A stretch of DNA of 64,000 bases from Leucobacter aridicollis. GTDB lineage: Bacteria > Actinomycetota > Actinomycetes > Actinomycetales > Microbacteriaceae. Of the stretch, positions 29,121-37,750 are shown piece by piece. Position 1 is the first letter of the stretch. Every line of letters starts with the position of its first letter. The stretch is taken from positions 1,488,001-1,552,000 of the forward strand of contig NZ_JACCBD010000001.1 in NCBI RefSeq assembly GCF_013409595.1, in the 5' to 3' direction. The position numbers and the translations under genes are program-made. The notes below the pieces were generated by a model that was not told where the DNA came from, did not search any database, and worked only from the letters and a program-made list of their open reading frames with translations.

Positions 29121-29182
29121 TTGCTTCGCGCGATCCGGGCTGGTGTAGAATAGAAGAGTTGTCGGGCGAGCATTCGCCCGAC
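29121..29182 (+). promoter_or_regulatory. promoter and 5' leader hairpin of tRNA-Ala
   Basis: TTGCTT (29121-29126) and TAGAAT (29146-29151), spaced 19 nt. The transcript would begin near 29158 and first fold into a perfect 9-bp hairpin, GTCGGGCGA-GCAT-TCGCCCGAC (29161-29182), 8 nt before the mature tRNA. The hairpin may guide 5' processing. Confidence 0.55.
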
Positions 29183-29190
29183 TTCCATGA

Positions 29191-29263
29191 GGGTCTGTGG
29201 CGCAGTTGGTAGCGCACCTGCATGGCATGCAGGGGGTCAGGGGTTCGAATCCCCTCAGATCCA
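29191..29263 (+). tRNA. tRNA-Ala (anticodon GGC)
   Basis: Acceptor GGGTCTG/CAGATCC (one G-U pair), D-arm GCGCAGTTGGTAGCGC, anticodon stem CCTGC/GCAGG with loop ATGGCAT and anticodon GGC, T-arm GGGG-TTCGAAT-CCCC, discriminator A. CCA is not encoded. Confidence 0.96.
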
Positions 29264-29268
29264 CTCCT

Positions 29269-29296
29269 AAAAGGTCCGGCTCGCGCCGGGCCTTTT
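29269..29296 (+). terminator. terminator of tRNA-Ala
   Basis: AAAAGGTCCGGC (29269-29280) pairs with GCCGGGCCTTTT (29285-29296) with one G-T pair; loop TCGC, T-run at the end. Confidence 0.92.
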
Positions 29297-29456
29297 CCCG
29301 TTTCGGGGATTCTCGCGGGTCCTGTGAACGCTGCACGTCGAGAAGTGCGAAGCGTTGAAGCTGTCCGAGAGCGGCTTCTCTTGTTTCTGCCCTCGGGCCG
29401 CGGCCCGCAGCCCGCAACACCGGCCACCCCGGTGCCGATTTCCCAGTCGCCCACGT

Positions 29457-29462
29457 TAGTGT
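29457..29462 (+). promoter_or_regulatory. possible -10 of the two-component operon
   Basis: TAGTGT about 52 nt before the response-regulator ATG, followed by purine-rich GGAGGG and, nearer the start, GAGGAG. No convincing -35. Confidence 0.3.
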
Positions 29463-29514
29463 CGGTGGAGGGAAGCATCGCATGCGGGGGCAGAACGCGA
29501 GGAGCTGAACCAGC

Positions 29515-30222
29515 ATGACAGGGCAGTCGCACGGGATCAGGGTGCTCGTCGTCGAGGACGATCTCAGGCTCGCTGACGCGCTGGCCTCAGGGCTCACCAG
29601 CCGCGGGTTCGGGGTGAGCCGGGTCACCACGGGCGCCGCCGCGCGGGATGCGCTGGCCACTGTGCTGCCTGACGTCGTGCTGCTCGACCTCGGGCTGCCG
29701 GACGCGGACGGTGTCGAGCTCTGTCGGGAGATCCGGGAATCGGTGGCGGCGGCGGAGGTCGGCATCATCATGATCACCGCGCGGAGCCAGGAGCGGGAAC
29801 GCGTGCTCGGCCTGCGGAGCGGCGCCGACGACTACGTGGTGAAGCCCGTCGGGCTCGACGAGCTCAGCGCGCGCATTGAGGCGGTGCTCCGGCGGCGGCA
29901 GCACGCGCCAGCGCCGGTGCTGACTGTCGGAGCGGTGACGCTGGATCTTGCGACCCGCACGGTGATGAGCGGCGGCGCCGTCGTCGAGCTGCGGCCCCGC
30001 GAGTTCGACCTGCTCGCGGCGCTCATGCGCGAGCCCGGGACGGTGCGCAGCCGGGACCACCTGCTGCTGCAGGTCTGGCACACGGTCTGGCCTGGTGCGC
30101 ACCGGACGCTCGAGGTGCACGTGAGCTCGCTGCGGGCGAAGCTTCGGGATCCGGACCTGATTGAGACCGTGCGCGGGGCCGGGTATCGAGTCGCGCCGCG
30201 GCCGGGAGCGGGGACGGGCTAG
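29515..30222 (+). CDS. OmpR/TctD-type response regulator
   Basis: A 235-residue transcription factor. Residues 8-120 are a receiver domain with VEDD (acidic pocket), phospho-acceptor Asp58 in VVLLDLGLPDADG, the Thr of IMITAR and Lys in DDYVVKPVG. Residues about 138-228 are a winged helix (VVELRPREFDLLAALMREPG, then TLEVHVSSLRAKL and TVRGAGYRV). It is followed after 1 nt by its kinase gene. The pair resembles the TctD/TctE class that controls solute-binding-protein transporters, and the TAXI-TRAP genes nearby are its obvious candidate target. Which solute is sensed cannot be read from the sequence. Confidence 0.9.
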   Translation: MTGQSHGIRVLVVEDDLRLADALASGLTSRGFGVSRVTTGAAARDALATVLPDVVLLDLGLPDADGVELCREIRESVAAAEVGIIMITARSQERERVLGLRSGADDYVVKPVGLDELSARIEAVLRRRQHAPAPVLTVGAVTLDLATRTVMSGGAVVELRPREFDLLAALMREPGTVRSRDHLLLQVWHTVWPGAHRTLEVHVSSLRAKLRDPDLIETVRGAGYRVAPRPGAGTG

Positions 30223-30223
30223 C

Positions 30224-31765
30224 GTGCGCCGGCGCGTCATTGCGATCATCGTGGGGCTCGTCGTGCTCGCGGTGTCGGGGCTTGCGGTGCCACTCGCGGC
30301 TGCGATCGCGGAGCGTGCGACCGCCACGATGGTTGCCGACCGGACCGGCGACGCCGTCAGATTCGCTGGGATCGCCGAGCCGAGCATTGTCGCAGGTGAA
30401 CCTGGCACGATCGGTGCCGAACTCGCCCGCTACAAGGAGCTGTTCGGGATCGAGGGGCTCGTCATTGACCGGGACGGCGAAACCGTCGCCGCGAGCCGGG
30501 CGGAGCTCACCGCCGCAGACCTGGGCGGTCCCGGGGCGGCCGACGGGGGAGCGCTGCCCCCGTTCGTCGCCTACGCGCTCGCGGGCACGCGGACGGTGAG
30601 CATCGATGCGGTGTGGCCGTGGACGTCGGAACCCCAGTACGTCGCCGAGCCCGTCGTGAGCGGCGGCGAGGTCGTTGGTGCGGTCGTCACCGCGTCGCCG
30701 ACCGGGGCGCTTCGGGCGGCGATTGCGGTGCAGTGGCTCGTGGTGCTGCTCGTGATCGTTGCCCTGCTCGGGGTCGGTGTCGCCGTCGCGGCACCCCTCG
30801 CGCGGTGGGTGCTCCGCCCCATCGAAACGCTCGAGGAGGCGACGGCGGAGCTCGGGGCGGGTGACCTCCATGCCCGCGTGCCGACCGGCGCGGGGCCGCC
30901 GGAACTCGTCCACCTCGGGCGCTCGTTCAACCGGATGGCCGCCCGGATTCACCGGCTGGTGAGCAGACAGCGCACGTTCGTGGCGTTCGCCGGGCATCAG
31001 GTGCGCAACCCGCTGGCCGCGTTGCGGATGCGAATCGAGGGCATGGGCGTCGCGCTTGACCCGTCGGCGGCCGAGGAGCTTTCGCTCGCGCTCGAGGAGG
31101 TCGACCGCCTCACGAGAACCTGCGACGGGCTGATCACGCTCGCGCGCGCGGACTCTCGCCAGCCGCCGCTGGTCGAGTGCAACGTGCGGGAGGTCGTCGC
31201 GCGCCGGGTGGCGGGGTGGCTGCCCATCGCAGCGCGCGCCGGCGCCTCCCTCGAGATCGGTGCGGTGCCCCAGCACCTCACCGTGCGCGCCTTTGATGGC
31301 ACCGTCGATCAGGCCCTCGACGCCCTGATCGACAACGCCCTGAAGTTCGGCGCGACGCGTGTGACGGTTGGCGCCAGCGAGCGCTCCCGTGACGCCGCCA
31401 GCGAGCGCTCCCGTGACGCCGCCAGCGAGCGCTCCCGTGGCGCCGCTAGCGAGGTCGCCGGGGCGGGGGACCGCGAGGGAGCGCGTCCCGCAGGGATCGA
31501 GGTCGAGTTGCGCGTGCGCGACAACGGGCCCGGGCTCAGCGCAGAGGATCTGGCGCGGGCGGTCGAGCCGTTCTGGCGCTCACCGGAACGCAGCGAGGAG
31601 CCGGCGCGTCCCGCCGCCAGCGGCTCGGGGCTCGGCCTCTCCGTGGTCGTCACCCTCCTCGGGATGCAGGGCGGCAGGCTCGCGCTCAGCCCGGTCGCTC
31701 CGCGCGGCACGGAGGCCGTGCTCAGGCTGCCGGCCGGTCAGGAGAACGGCTTGGCGTCGCGATAG
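30224..31765 (+). CDS. sensor histidine kinase of the TAXI-TRAP locus
   Basis: A 513-residue membrane kinase. The GTG at 30224, 1 nt after the regulator stop, is chosen over in-frame extension upstream. Residues 4-26 are the first transmembrane helix, 27-165 an extracytoplasmic sensor domain, about 166-190 the second helix, followed by HAMP (to about 245). The dimerisation domain has phospho-acceptor His258 in FAGHQVRNPLAAL. The ATPase domain has the N box ALIDNALKFGA, G1 DNGPGLS and G2 GSGLGLSVV. A 24-nt unit repeated three times (31373-31444) inserts ASERSRDA repeats between N and G1 boxes. The 3' end overlaps the opposing TAXI gene by 28 nt. Confidence 0.9.
   Translation: MRRRVIAIIVGLVVLAVSGLAVPLAAAIAERATATMVADRTGDAVRFAGIAEPSIVAGEPGTIGAELARYKELFGIEGLVIDRDGETVAASRAELTAADLGGPGAADGGALPPFVAYALAGTRTVSIDAVWPWTSEPQYVAEPVVSGGEVVGAVVTASPTGALRAAIAVQWLVVLLVIVALLGVGVAVAAPLARWVLRPIETLEEATAELGAGDLHARVPTGAGPPELVHLGRSFNRMAARIHRLVSRQRTFVAFAGHQVRNPLAALRMRIEGMGVALDPSAAEELSLALEEVDRLTRTCDGLITLARADSRQPPLVECNVREVVARRVAGWLPIAARAGASLEIGAVPQHLTVRAFDGTVDQALDALIDNALKFGATRVTVGASERSRDAASERSRDAASERSRGAASEVAGAGDREGARPAGIEVELRVRDNGPGLSAEDLARAVEPFWRSPERSEEPARPAASGSGLGLSVVVTLLGMQGGRLALSPVAPRGTEAVLRLPAGQENGLASR
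31373..31444 (+). repeat. 3 x 24-nt in-frame tandem repeat in the kinase gene
   Basis: Three copies of a 24-nt unit encoding ASERSRDA (the third ends GA), plus a degenerate part copy. It lies in the ATP-lid side of the ATPase domain, between the N and G1 boxes. Copy-number change would keep the frame. Confidence 0.85.
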
Positions 31766-32749
31766 TAGCGCGCGGCGCCCGGATGCAGCGGCACGGGCGA
31801 GGTCGCCACGGCGGTGCGCGGCGATAGCTGGTACGTCGCTGGATGCAGCCGCGCGAGCTCCTCCCGCGAGTCGAGCACAGCGCGCGCGAGCGCAGCCGCC
31901 ACGTCGTTGGGCATCTCAGAGCCGACGACGAGCAGACTCGGCACGCTCACGGTGCGCACCGGGTCGACCCCCGCGTAGGTGTCGGCGAGGATCGGCGCCT
32001 CGGCGTAGAACGGGCCGTACCTGGCGGTGAGCTCGGGCAGCGCTGCGGACACGTCGAGGAGCCGGATCGGCATCCGTCCCGCGAGACCGGTGATGGCATC
32101 GGTTGGCAGCCCGCCCGACCAGAAGAACGCGTCGATCTCGCCGCGCTCGAGCGCCGCCACCGAATCGCCCAAGGCCGAGCCGTGCGGTCTCTCCGAGGCC
32201 GTGGGCGCCCGCGTCGGCGCCCACGGCAATCCCCGCGATCTCGAGCAGGCGCTCAGCGATCACCTCGGTGCCCGAGCTCTCCGCGCCGAGCGAGACCCGC
32301 GCTCCGGCGAGGTCCCCGATGCTCGCGTAGGGGGAGCCGGCACGCACGACGAGGTGGACGTGGTTGTCGTACAGCCGCGCCACGGCCTGCAGGTCCTGCA
32401 CTCCCTCCGAGCCCGCGGTCGGCGCCGCCGGGGAGGTATCCTGCACGCTGAGCGCCGCGACGTCCGCGAGCGCGAAGCCCGCGTCCAGCTCTCCGGCGCG
32501 CACCCTGGCAACGTTCTCGACGGAGGCTGCCGTCGCGACCGCGCGCACGCGCACCGGGCCGTCAACCGTGAGTTCGGCGAGGCTCCGGCCGACCGCGTCG
32601 TAGACCCCGCCGGGCAGGCCCGTCCCGACGCTCACGAGCACCGGAGGTGGCCCCGCCCCGCCCCGCCACCAGAGGGCGCCTGCGGCGAGCGCCGCGATAC
32701 CCGCGGCCGCGATCCAGATCTTTCCTCGGCGTCCCATCTCCCGTCGCAC
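31738..32749 (-). pseudogene. TAXI-family solute-binding protein, frameshifted
   Basis: Two overlapping minus-strand frames together make one TAXI protein of about 335 residues. The upstream part (from 32749, or ATG 32737) has an N-terminal helix with no lipobox cysteine, VSVGTGLPGGVYDAVGRSLAEL and RVSLGAESSGTEVIAERLLEIAGI; after about 32170 homology moves to the other frame, which continues GDSVAALERGEIDAFFWSGGLPTDAI to the end. Removing one C near the GGGC run at 32166-32169 restores a normal LGLGDSVAAL joint. It is either a recent pseudogene or a sequencing indel. It faces the kinase gene, overlapping its end by 28 nt, and looks membrane-anchored rather than secreted. Confidence 0.8.
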
Positions 32750-32867
32750 GATACGCGCGGTCGGCGCCTGGAGCGTCGCGGTCCGCCGAACCGTTACCCA
32801 ATCGCCACTTCCTCAACGCAGGCTCAAAACTGCGCCGCGAGCCACCAGCGGGGGTGCACGCGAAGCC

Positions 32868-32897
32868 TAACCTGGCTCCAGATGCAACGAGGCATCT
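32868..32897 (+). promoter_or_regulatory. -10 and leader hairpin of the TAXI-TRAP operon
   Basis: TAACCT (32868-32873) is a possible -10. It is followed by a perfect hairpin AGATGC-AACGAG-GCATCT (32880-32897), then GAGGAGG before the ATG at 32917. The hairpin sits between the transcript start and the ribosome-binding site and could be an operator or an RNA element. Confidence 0.4.
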
Positions 32898-32916
32898 GTG
32901 ATCTGAGGAGGACACC

Positions 32917-33945
32917 ATGCAACGACGCACTCTCGTCCCGCTTGCGCTCGTCGGGGCCGCGGCGCTCGCGCTCGCCGGCTGTTCCCAGCCTGGCGCCGAT
33001 GGCGGTGATGCGGCCGACGGCGAGCTGGACCGCCTCCCTGCAGTCACCATCGTGACCGGCGGGACCGCGGGGCTGTTCTATCCGATCGGCGGGGCCCTGC
33101 GCCAGATCGTGAGCGACGAGGTGGAGGGAACGACGGCGTCCGTCGAGTCGACCGGGGCATCGGTCGAGAACATCCAGCTCATCGGGTCGGGCCAGGCGGA
33201 GCTCGCGATCGCGCAGGGCGACGCGGCGAACCAGGCTTTCAACGGGCTCGCCGACTTTGAGGGGCGCGAAGTGCGAACGAGCACGCTCGCTGTCCTCTAC
33301 CCGAACGTGTACCACACGGTGTCGCTCGCGGCCACGCAGTCCAAGCTCGGTCTCGAATGCTTCAAGGACGTCGCGGGCACGCGCTTCTCGGTCGGCGACA
33401 TCGGGAGCGGGAACGAGGCAACGGCGAACCAGGTGTTCGAGTCACTCGGCATGGACCCGGAGACCGACATCGATCGCAGGCAGCTCGGCTACGCCGAGAC
33501 CTCCACGGGGCTGACGAGCGGCGGCGTCGACGCTGGCACCTGGGTCGTGGGTCAGGGGCATGCAGGCATCACGGAGCTCGCGACCACCGACGACGTCGTC
33601 CTCATCCCGATGTGTGACGACGAGCGGAAGAAGATCCTCGACGGGTACGGCGGATACGTCGACCATGTGATCCCAGCAGGAACGTATCCGGGCGTCGACG
33701 TCGATACGCCGACCATCGCAACCTGGAACGCGCTCGTGGTACCCGAGAACTTCAACGAGGAACAGGCCTACGACATTACGAAGGCCGTCTTCGAAAACGT
33801 TGACGTGATCGAGGGGGTCTATGCGCCGGCGGTCGAGTTCATCGTTCCCGAGAACATCGAGAACGCCCCGGTGCCGGTGCACCCCGGCGCGTTGAAGTAC
33901 TACGACGAAGTCGGGATCGACGTCCCCGCCGAGCTGCGCGGCTGA
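32917..33945 (+). CDS. TAXI-family TRAP transporter solute-binding lipoprotein
   Basis: A 342-residue extracytoplasmic binding protein for a TRAP-type transporter. The signal peptide ends in lipobox LAGC with lipidated Cys22, so it is anchored to the outer face of the membrane. The TAXI fold is shown by VTIVTGGTAGLFYPIGGALRQIV, VESTGASVENIQLIGSGQAELAI, RFSVGDIGSGNEATANQVFESLG and GGVDAGTWVVGQGHAGI. TAXI proteins bind glutamate, glutamine or other small acids; the ligand here is unknown. A GAGGAGG site precedes the ATG. It leads an operon with the DUF1850 and TRAP permease genes. Confidence 0.93.
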   Translation: MQRRTLVPLALVGAAALALAGCSQPGADGGDAADGELDRLPAVTIVTGGTAGLFYPIGGALRQIVSDEVEGTTASVESTGASVENIQLIGSGQAELAIAQGDAANQAFNGLADFEGREVRTSTLAVLYPNVYHTVSLAATQSKLGLECFKDVAGTRFSVGDIGSGNEATANQVFESLGMDPETDIDRRQLGYAETSTGLTSGGVDAGTWVVGQGHAGITELATTDDVVLIPMCDDERKKILDGYGGYVDHVIPAGTYPGVDVDTPTIATWNALVVPENFNEEQAYDITKAVFENVDVIEGVYAPAVEFIVPENIENAPVPVHPGALKYYDEVGIDVPAELRG

Positions 33946-33948
33946 GCC

Positions 33949-34614
33949 GTGCTCCAGTCCCGCCCCGGCGGAGCGCCTCAGCCAGGCGGAGGATCCCGGG
34001 AGCCTCGCCCAGGCGTGGACTATCGCGGGCGCCGCAGCCTCCGTGCGAGGTTGCGCGGCGCTCCGGGGGCGGCGATCCTCATCGCCATCGCGATCCTCAT
34101 CGGCCTCGCGCTCACGCCGCTCCTCGCCCCGACGCAGGCGATCGTCGACGTGACCGCGCGGGGCGATGCCGGTGGCACCGAGCGCATCGCGCGCCTCCCG
34201 GCGACCGCGCCCATCACGGTGAGCTACGTGCACTCGATCGACGGGCTCCCCATCGAGGAGGAACTCGTTGTCCGCGACGACGAGTTCGTCGTCGAGCGGA
34301 CACGGCTCCGGCAGTTCGGCGCGGGGATGGGGCAGCAAGCCGGCGAAGGATCGGGCCACGCCGAGGGCCCGTGGTGGGTACTGGAAGGTCTCGACCGCCC
34401 GATCGGTGGGGCGCTCACGATCCGGGCCGGGGAACCGCGCATCGACCACCGCCTGTGGGCCGGCGACCGTGAGCTGCTGCTCTCGCGCTGCTGGCCGCGG
34501 CAGGCGATCACGCTCGAGATCCGGCAGATCTCGCTGCTGCAAGCCGCGTGGGGTGAACTCCGCGCGCCACACGACCCGCGCACGGAGGAGTGCGCTGCGG
34601 AGGAGGAATCATGA
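33949..34614 (+). CDS. DUF1850 protein of the TAXI-TRAP operon
   Basis: A 221-residue protein with one N-terminal transmembrane helix (about residues 43-63) after a basic, proline-rich head, and an outside domain. The DUF1850 core is visible: ITVSYVHSIDGLPIEEELVV, a TRLRQFGAGMGQ-type strand and GGALTIRAGEPRIDHRLWAG. DUF1850 genes typically sit between TAXI and TRAP permease genes; their role is unknown, perhaps coupling the binding protein to the permease. The GTG at 33949 is 3 nt after the TAXI stop; GTG 34015 is a possible later start. The stop overlaps the permease start (ATGA). Confidence 0.85.
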   Translation: MLQSRPGGAPQPGGGSREPRPGVDYRGRRSLRARLRGAPGAAILIAIAILIGLALTPLLAPTQAIVDVTARGDAGGTERIARLPATAPITVSYVHSIDGLPIEEELVVRDDEFVVERTRLRQFGAGMGQQAGEGSGHAEGPWWVLEGLDRPIGGALTIRAGEPRIDHRLWAGDRELLLSRCWPRQAITLEIRQISLLQAAWGELRAPHDPRTEECAAEEES

Positions 34615-36680
34615 CTGACCGCACGACCGTCGCGGAGACACCCGCGCAGGATCGCGCAGATCCGCAGGCGTTCGACGAGGACGATGGCGTCCCCGGCGAC
34701 GGACCGCTTTGGCAACGACTCGCCGGGCTGCGCCTCGGCGAGGGCCCGCACCGGCGCGTGCTCGGCTGGGTGATTCTCACCCTCGCCGTCGCGCTCGGCG
34801 CGTTCCAGATCTACATCACCGTCTCGTACGCGATGGACGCCCGCCAGCAGCGGCTCGCACACCTCGTGCTCGTGCTCGCGCTCGGGTTCATCATTGTGCC
34901 CGCGTCGAAGAAGCCGTGGGGGAGGAGCGCGGCGATGGTCGTCGTCGACTGCGCGTTCATCCTCGCGAGCATCGCCGTCTGCCTGTACCCGATCCTGTTT
35001 CAGGCGCAGCTTGCCCGCCGGGCCGGAGCCTACGAGACGCTCGACTGGGTGATGGGGCTCGTGCTGTGCGCGGTGCTGCTGGAGGTCACGCGGCGCACCG
35101 TCGGCTGGTTCATGTCGGTGCTCGTGCTGCTGTTCATGTTCTACGCGTGGGCGGGCCCCTGGTTCCCTGGGGTGTTCAGGCACCGGGGCGCAACGATCGA
35201 GCGGCTCTCCACCCACGTCTATCTCGGCACCGACGGGATCCTCGGGTTCACCCTCGGCGTCGTCGTCACGTTCGTGTTCATCTTCATCCTGTTCGGGGCC
35301 ATGCTCCAGAAGTCGGGCGGCGGGAACTTCTTCATCGGCCTCGCGTTCGCCCTCACCGGGAAGTCGCGTGGCGGCCCTGCCAAGGGCGCCGTGCTCGGCA
35401 GCGCGCTCATGGGGTCGGTGTCTGGCAGCGCGATCGGTAACGTCGCGACGACTGGGCCGTTCACGATCCCCATGATGAAGAAGGTCGGCTACAACTCGCA
35501 CGACGCGGCCGGGATCGAGGCGGCCGCCTCGACTGGCGGGCAGGTGCTCCCGCCGATCATGGGAGCCGGCGCGTTCCTCATTGCCGAGCGCACCGGGATT
35601 CCGTACGCCGACATCGTGAAGGTGTCGATCATTCCGGCGCTCATGTACTTCGCATCGGTCTACATCTTCGTGAGCCTGCTGGCCCGCAAACACAACATTG
35701 GCGGGATGAAGGCGGACCAGCTCCCCAAGGTGCGCGACGTCATGCGATCCGGCTGGCACTTCCTCGCGCCGCTCGTGCTGCTCGTGACACTGCTGCTCAA
35801 CTACGTGCCGCCGGCCCGCGCCGGGATGTACGCGCTCCTCGCCCTGTTTGTCGTCTCGATGCTGCGCGTCGGCAGTCGGATGTCGCTCACGGACCTCGGT
35901 GAGGTGTTCGTGATCGCCGCGAAGAACACGATCCCGGTGAGCGCCGCGTGCGCGATCGCCGGCGTCATCGTTGGCGTCGTCGGCATGACCGGGCTGGGGC
36001 TCGTCATCTCCGAGCTGCTCATCACGGCGTTCGCCGGGAACCTGCTGCTCACCCTCATCATGGTCGCGCTCGCATCGCTGGTGCTCGGCGTTGGGCTCCC
36101 GGTGACGGCCTCCTACGTCGTCATCATCATCCTCGCCGGCCCTGCGCTCGAGGGGCTCGGGCTCGCGCTCATCGTCACGCACCTCATCGTGTACTGGCTC
36201 AGCCAGGACTCGAACGTCACACCGCCGGTCGCGCTCGCGGCGTTCGTCGGTGCGGGGATCGCGGCGGCGCCACCGATGAGATCGGCGCTCTCAGCATGGA
36301 AGTTCGCGAAGGGGCTCTACCTCATCCCGCTGCTGATGGCGTACAGCGCCCTCATGCTGCAGGGAAGCTGGATAGAAGTCGCGATAGCGACGATCACGGG
36401 CATGGTCGCGCTCTTCGCGGCGTCGGTCGGGCTCGAGGGCTACATGCTCTCGCGGGTGCGCTGGTACTGGCGCGTCGCGCTGGGGTTCGCCGCGGCCTTC
36501 GTGCTCATCGCCCCCGAATGGTCGGGCTGGATCGGGAACGCGCTCGACCCGGCGGTCTTCGTCTGGGGCGGCACGCTCATCAGCCTCGCGATCATGGGGC
36601 TGCTCTGGCTCCAGCGGGATCGGGGCGACGGGCGCTCGCTGCCCAACCCGGTGTCGGCGGCGATCACGCTCCCGGCGTAG
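34611..36680 (+). CDS. TRAP transporter permease, fused 4TM/12TM subunits
   Basis: A 689-residue permease in which the small (DctQ-like) and large (DctM-like) TRAP subunits are fused, the form that goes with TAXI proteins. The start is ATG 34611, after GGAGGAGG. About 16-18 transmembrane segments follow a polar N-terminus of about 55 residues. The DctM signature is clear: KGAVLGSALMGSVSGSAIGNVATTG, AAGIEAAASTGGQVLPPIMGAGAF and SQDSNVTPPVALAAFVGAGIA. It would use an ion gradient to import the TAXI-bound solute. It ends the operon. Confidence 0.94.
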   Translation: MTDRTTVAETPAQDRADPQAFDEDDGVPGDGPLWQRLAGLRLGEGPHRRVLGWVILTLAVALGAFQIYITVSYAMDARQQRLAHLVLVLALGFIIVPASKKPWGRSAAMVVVDCAFILASIAVCLYPILFQAQLARRAGAYETLDWVMGLVLCAVLLEVTRRTVGWFMSVLVLLFMFYAWAGPWFPGVFRHRGATIERLSTHVYLGTDGILGFTLGVVVTFVFIFILFGAMLQKSGGGNFFIGLAFALTGKSRGGPAKGAVLGSALMGSVSGSAIGNVATTGPFTIPMMKKVGYNSHDAAGIEAAASTGGQVLPPIMGAGAFLIAERTGIPYADIVKVSIIPALMYFASVYIFVSLLARKHNIGGMKADQLPKVRDVMRSGWHFLAPLVLLVTLLLNYVPPARAGMYALLALFVVSMLRVGSRMSLTDLGEVFVIAAKNTIPVSAACAIAGVIVGVVGMTGLGLVISELLITAFAGNLLLTLIMVALASLVLGVGLPVTASYVVIIILAGPALEGLGLALIVTHLIVYWLSQDSNVTPPVALAAFVGAGIAAAPPMRSALSAWKFAKGLYLIPLLMAYSALMLQGSWIEVAIATITGMVALFAASVGLEGYMLSRVRWYWRVALGFAAAFVLIAPEWSGWIGNALDPAVFVWGGTLISLAIMGLLWLQRDRGDGRSLPNPVSAAITLPA

Positions 36681-36693
36681 CAACGACGGGGCG

Positions 36694-36699
36694 TAGACT
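36694..36699 (+). promoter_or_regulatory. -10 element of the spermidine-synthase-like gene (leaderless)
   Basis: TAGACT ends 6 nt before the GTG at 36706, separating this gene from the TRAP operon 25 bp upstream. Confidence 0.5.
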
Positions 36700-36705
36700 T
36701 GGCTG

Positions 36706-37629
36706 GTGCTGAAGAAACGCCGGAAGCTGTCGTCCACGCGCTCCGGACGGGAGGCCACGCTCACGAGCTCGAGGCTGCAGCCGGGCCGCTTCGAGCTCAG
36801 CGTCGACGGGGTCGCGCAGTCCGTCGTCTCGCTGACAGACCCGACCCGGCTCGCGTACCCGTACACCAGGCACATCGCGCGGGCGATCGACGCTGCGGCC
36901 CCCGCCGGCTCGCCGCTCTTCACCGTGCACCTCGGGGCCGGTGCGCTGACGCTGGCGCGGTACGTGCAGGCGACCCGGGCCGGCTCGCCGCAGCTCGTCG
37001 TCGAGTTCGAACCCGACCTGTACCGCGCGATGCTGCAGGCGCTTCCGCTGCCCGAGGGGAGCGACGTGCGTGCAGTTTTCGGCGACGCGCGACAGGTCGC
37101 CGACGGGCCACTGCCGGTCCCGGCCACGCGGGCGGGCGAACGCCCGCCCCTGGGCGCAGCTCCGGGCGGGGCCGAGCGGGCCGCGACCGGCGGCGACTGG
37201 GTGGGGGCCGAGTTCACGATCGTCGACCTGTGGGATGCGGCCGTGATTCACCAGCGCGTCGCGAGCAGGGAGTTCTTCGAGCGTGTCGCCGAGCGGTCGT
37301 CGGGTGACGGCGTCACCGTCGTGAACCTGCTCGACGGACACCCGTTCACGTACGCGCGCCGCCAAGCCGCCACGCTGGCCGCCGTGTTCGCGCACGTCGC
37401 GGTCGTGCTCGACGCGGACCCCTTCGACGCCGAGGGGCCGCTCGGCAACGTGCTCGTCTTCGCGAGCAATACGCCGCTCGACATCGTGGCGAGGCCGGAC
37501 CTGCTCGGCGTGCCCCGCCCCAACCTGTTGCACGGCGGCACGCTCGAGTCGTGGGTGGCCGGCGCTCGCATCATGACCGATGCCGATGGCAGCGATTCGC
37601 CAGACCCAGACGACCCGCGCTGGGGGTAG
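36706..37629 (+). CDS. spermidine-synthase-like methyltransferase-fold protein
   Basis: A 307-residue soluble protein with a Rossmann-type fold of the polyamine-synthase family: the glycine loop VHLGAGALTLARYV, the acidic strand end LVVEFEPDLYRAML, then VRAVFGDARQVAD and FTIVDLWDAAVIHQRV. Length and motifs match actinobacterial fused or spermidine-synthase-like proteins of unknown substrate. The proline/glycine loop at about residues 130-165 is an insertion. True spermidine synthases have a conserved catalytic Asp in the gate loop, which I cannot place here with confidence, so a polyamine role is uncertain. Confidence 0.75.
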   Translation: MLKKRRKLSSTRSGREATLTSSRLQPGRFELSVDGVAQSVVSLTDPTRLAYPYTRHIARAIDAAAPAGSPLFTVHLGAGALTLARYVQATRAGSPQLVVEFEPDLYRAMLQALPLPEGSDVRAVFGDARQVADGPLPVPATRAGERPPLGAAPGGAERAATGGDWVGAEFTIVDLWDAAVIHQRVASREFFERVAERSSGDGVTVVNLLDGHPFTYARRQAATLAAVFAHVAVVLDADPFDAEGPLGNVLVFASNTPLDIVARPDLLGVPRPNLLHGGTLESWVAGARIMTDADGSDSPDPDDPRWG

Positions 37630-37750
37630 GCCGCGGGTGCAGGCCCTGACCATTCCCGTCGGCGTGGCGCACGTGCAGGCTGCGGGAAACGGCTAGCGAA
37701 TTCACCCTGCCGAGCGATAGTGTGCCGGTGACGAGGAGTAAGGATGGGCA

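Noticed and set aside
34224..36182. A 652-residue minus-strand open frame across the DUF1850 and TRAP permease genes
   Set aside because: Composition is Arg/His/Asp/Glu-rich with no recognisable domain; it mirrors two well-supported plus-strand genes.
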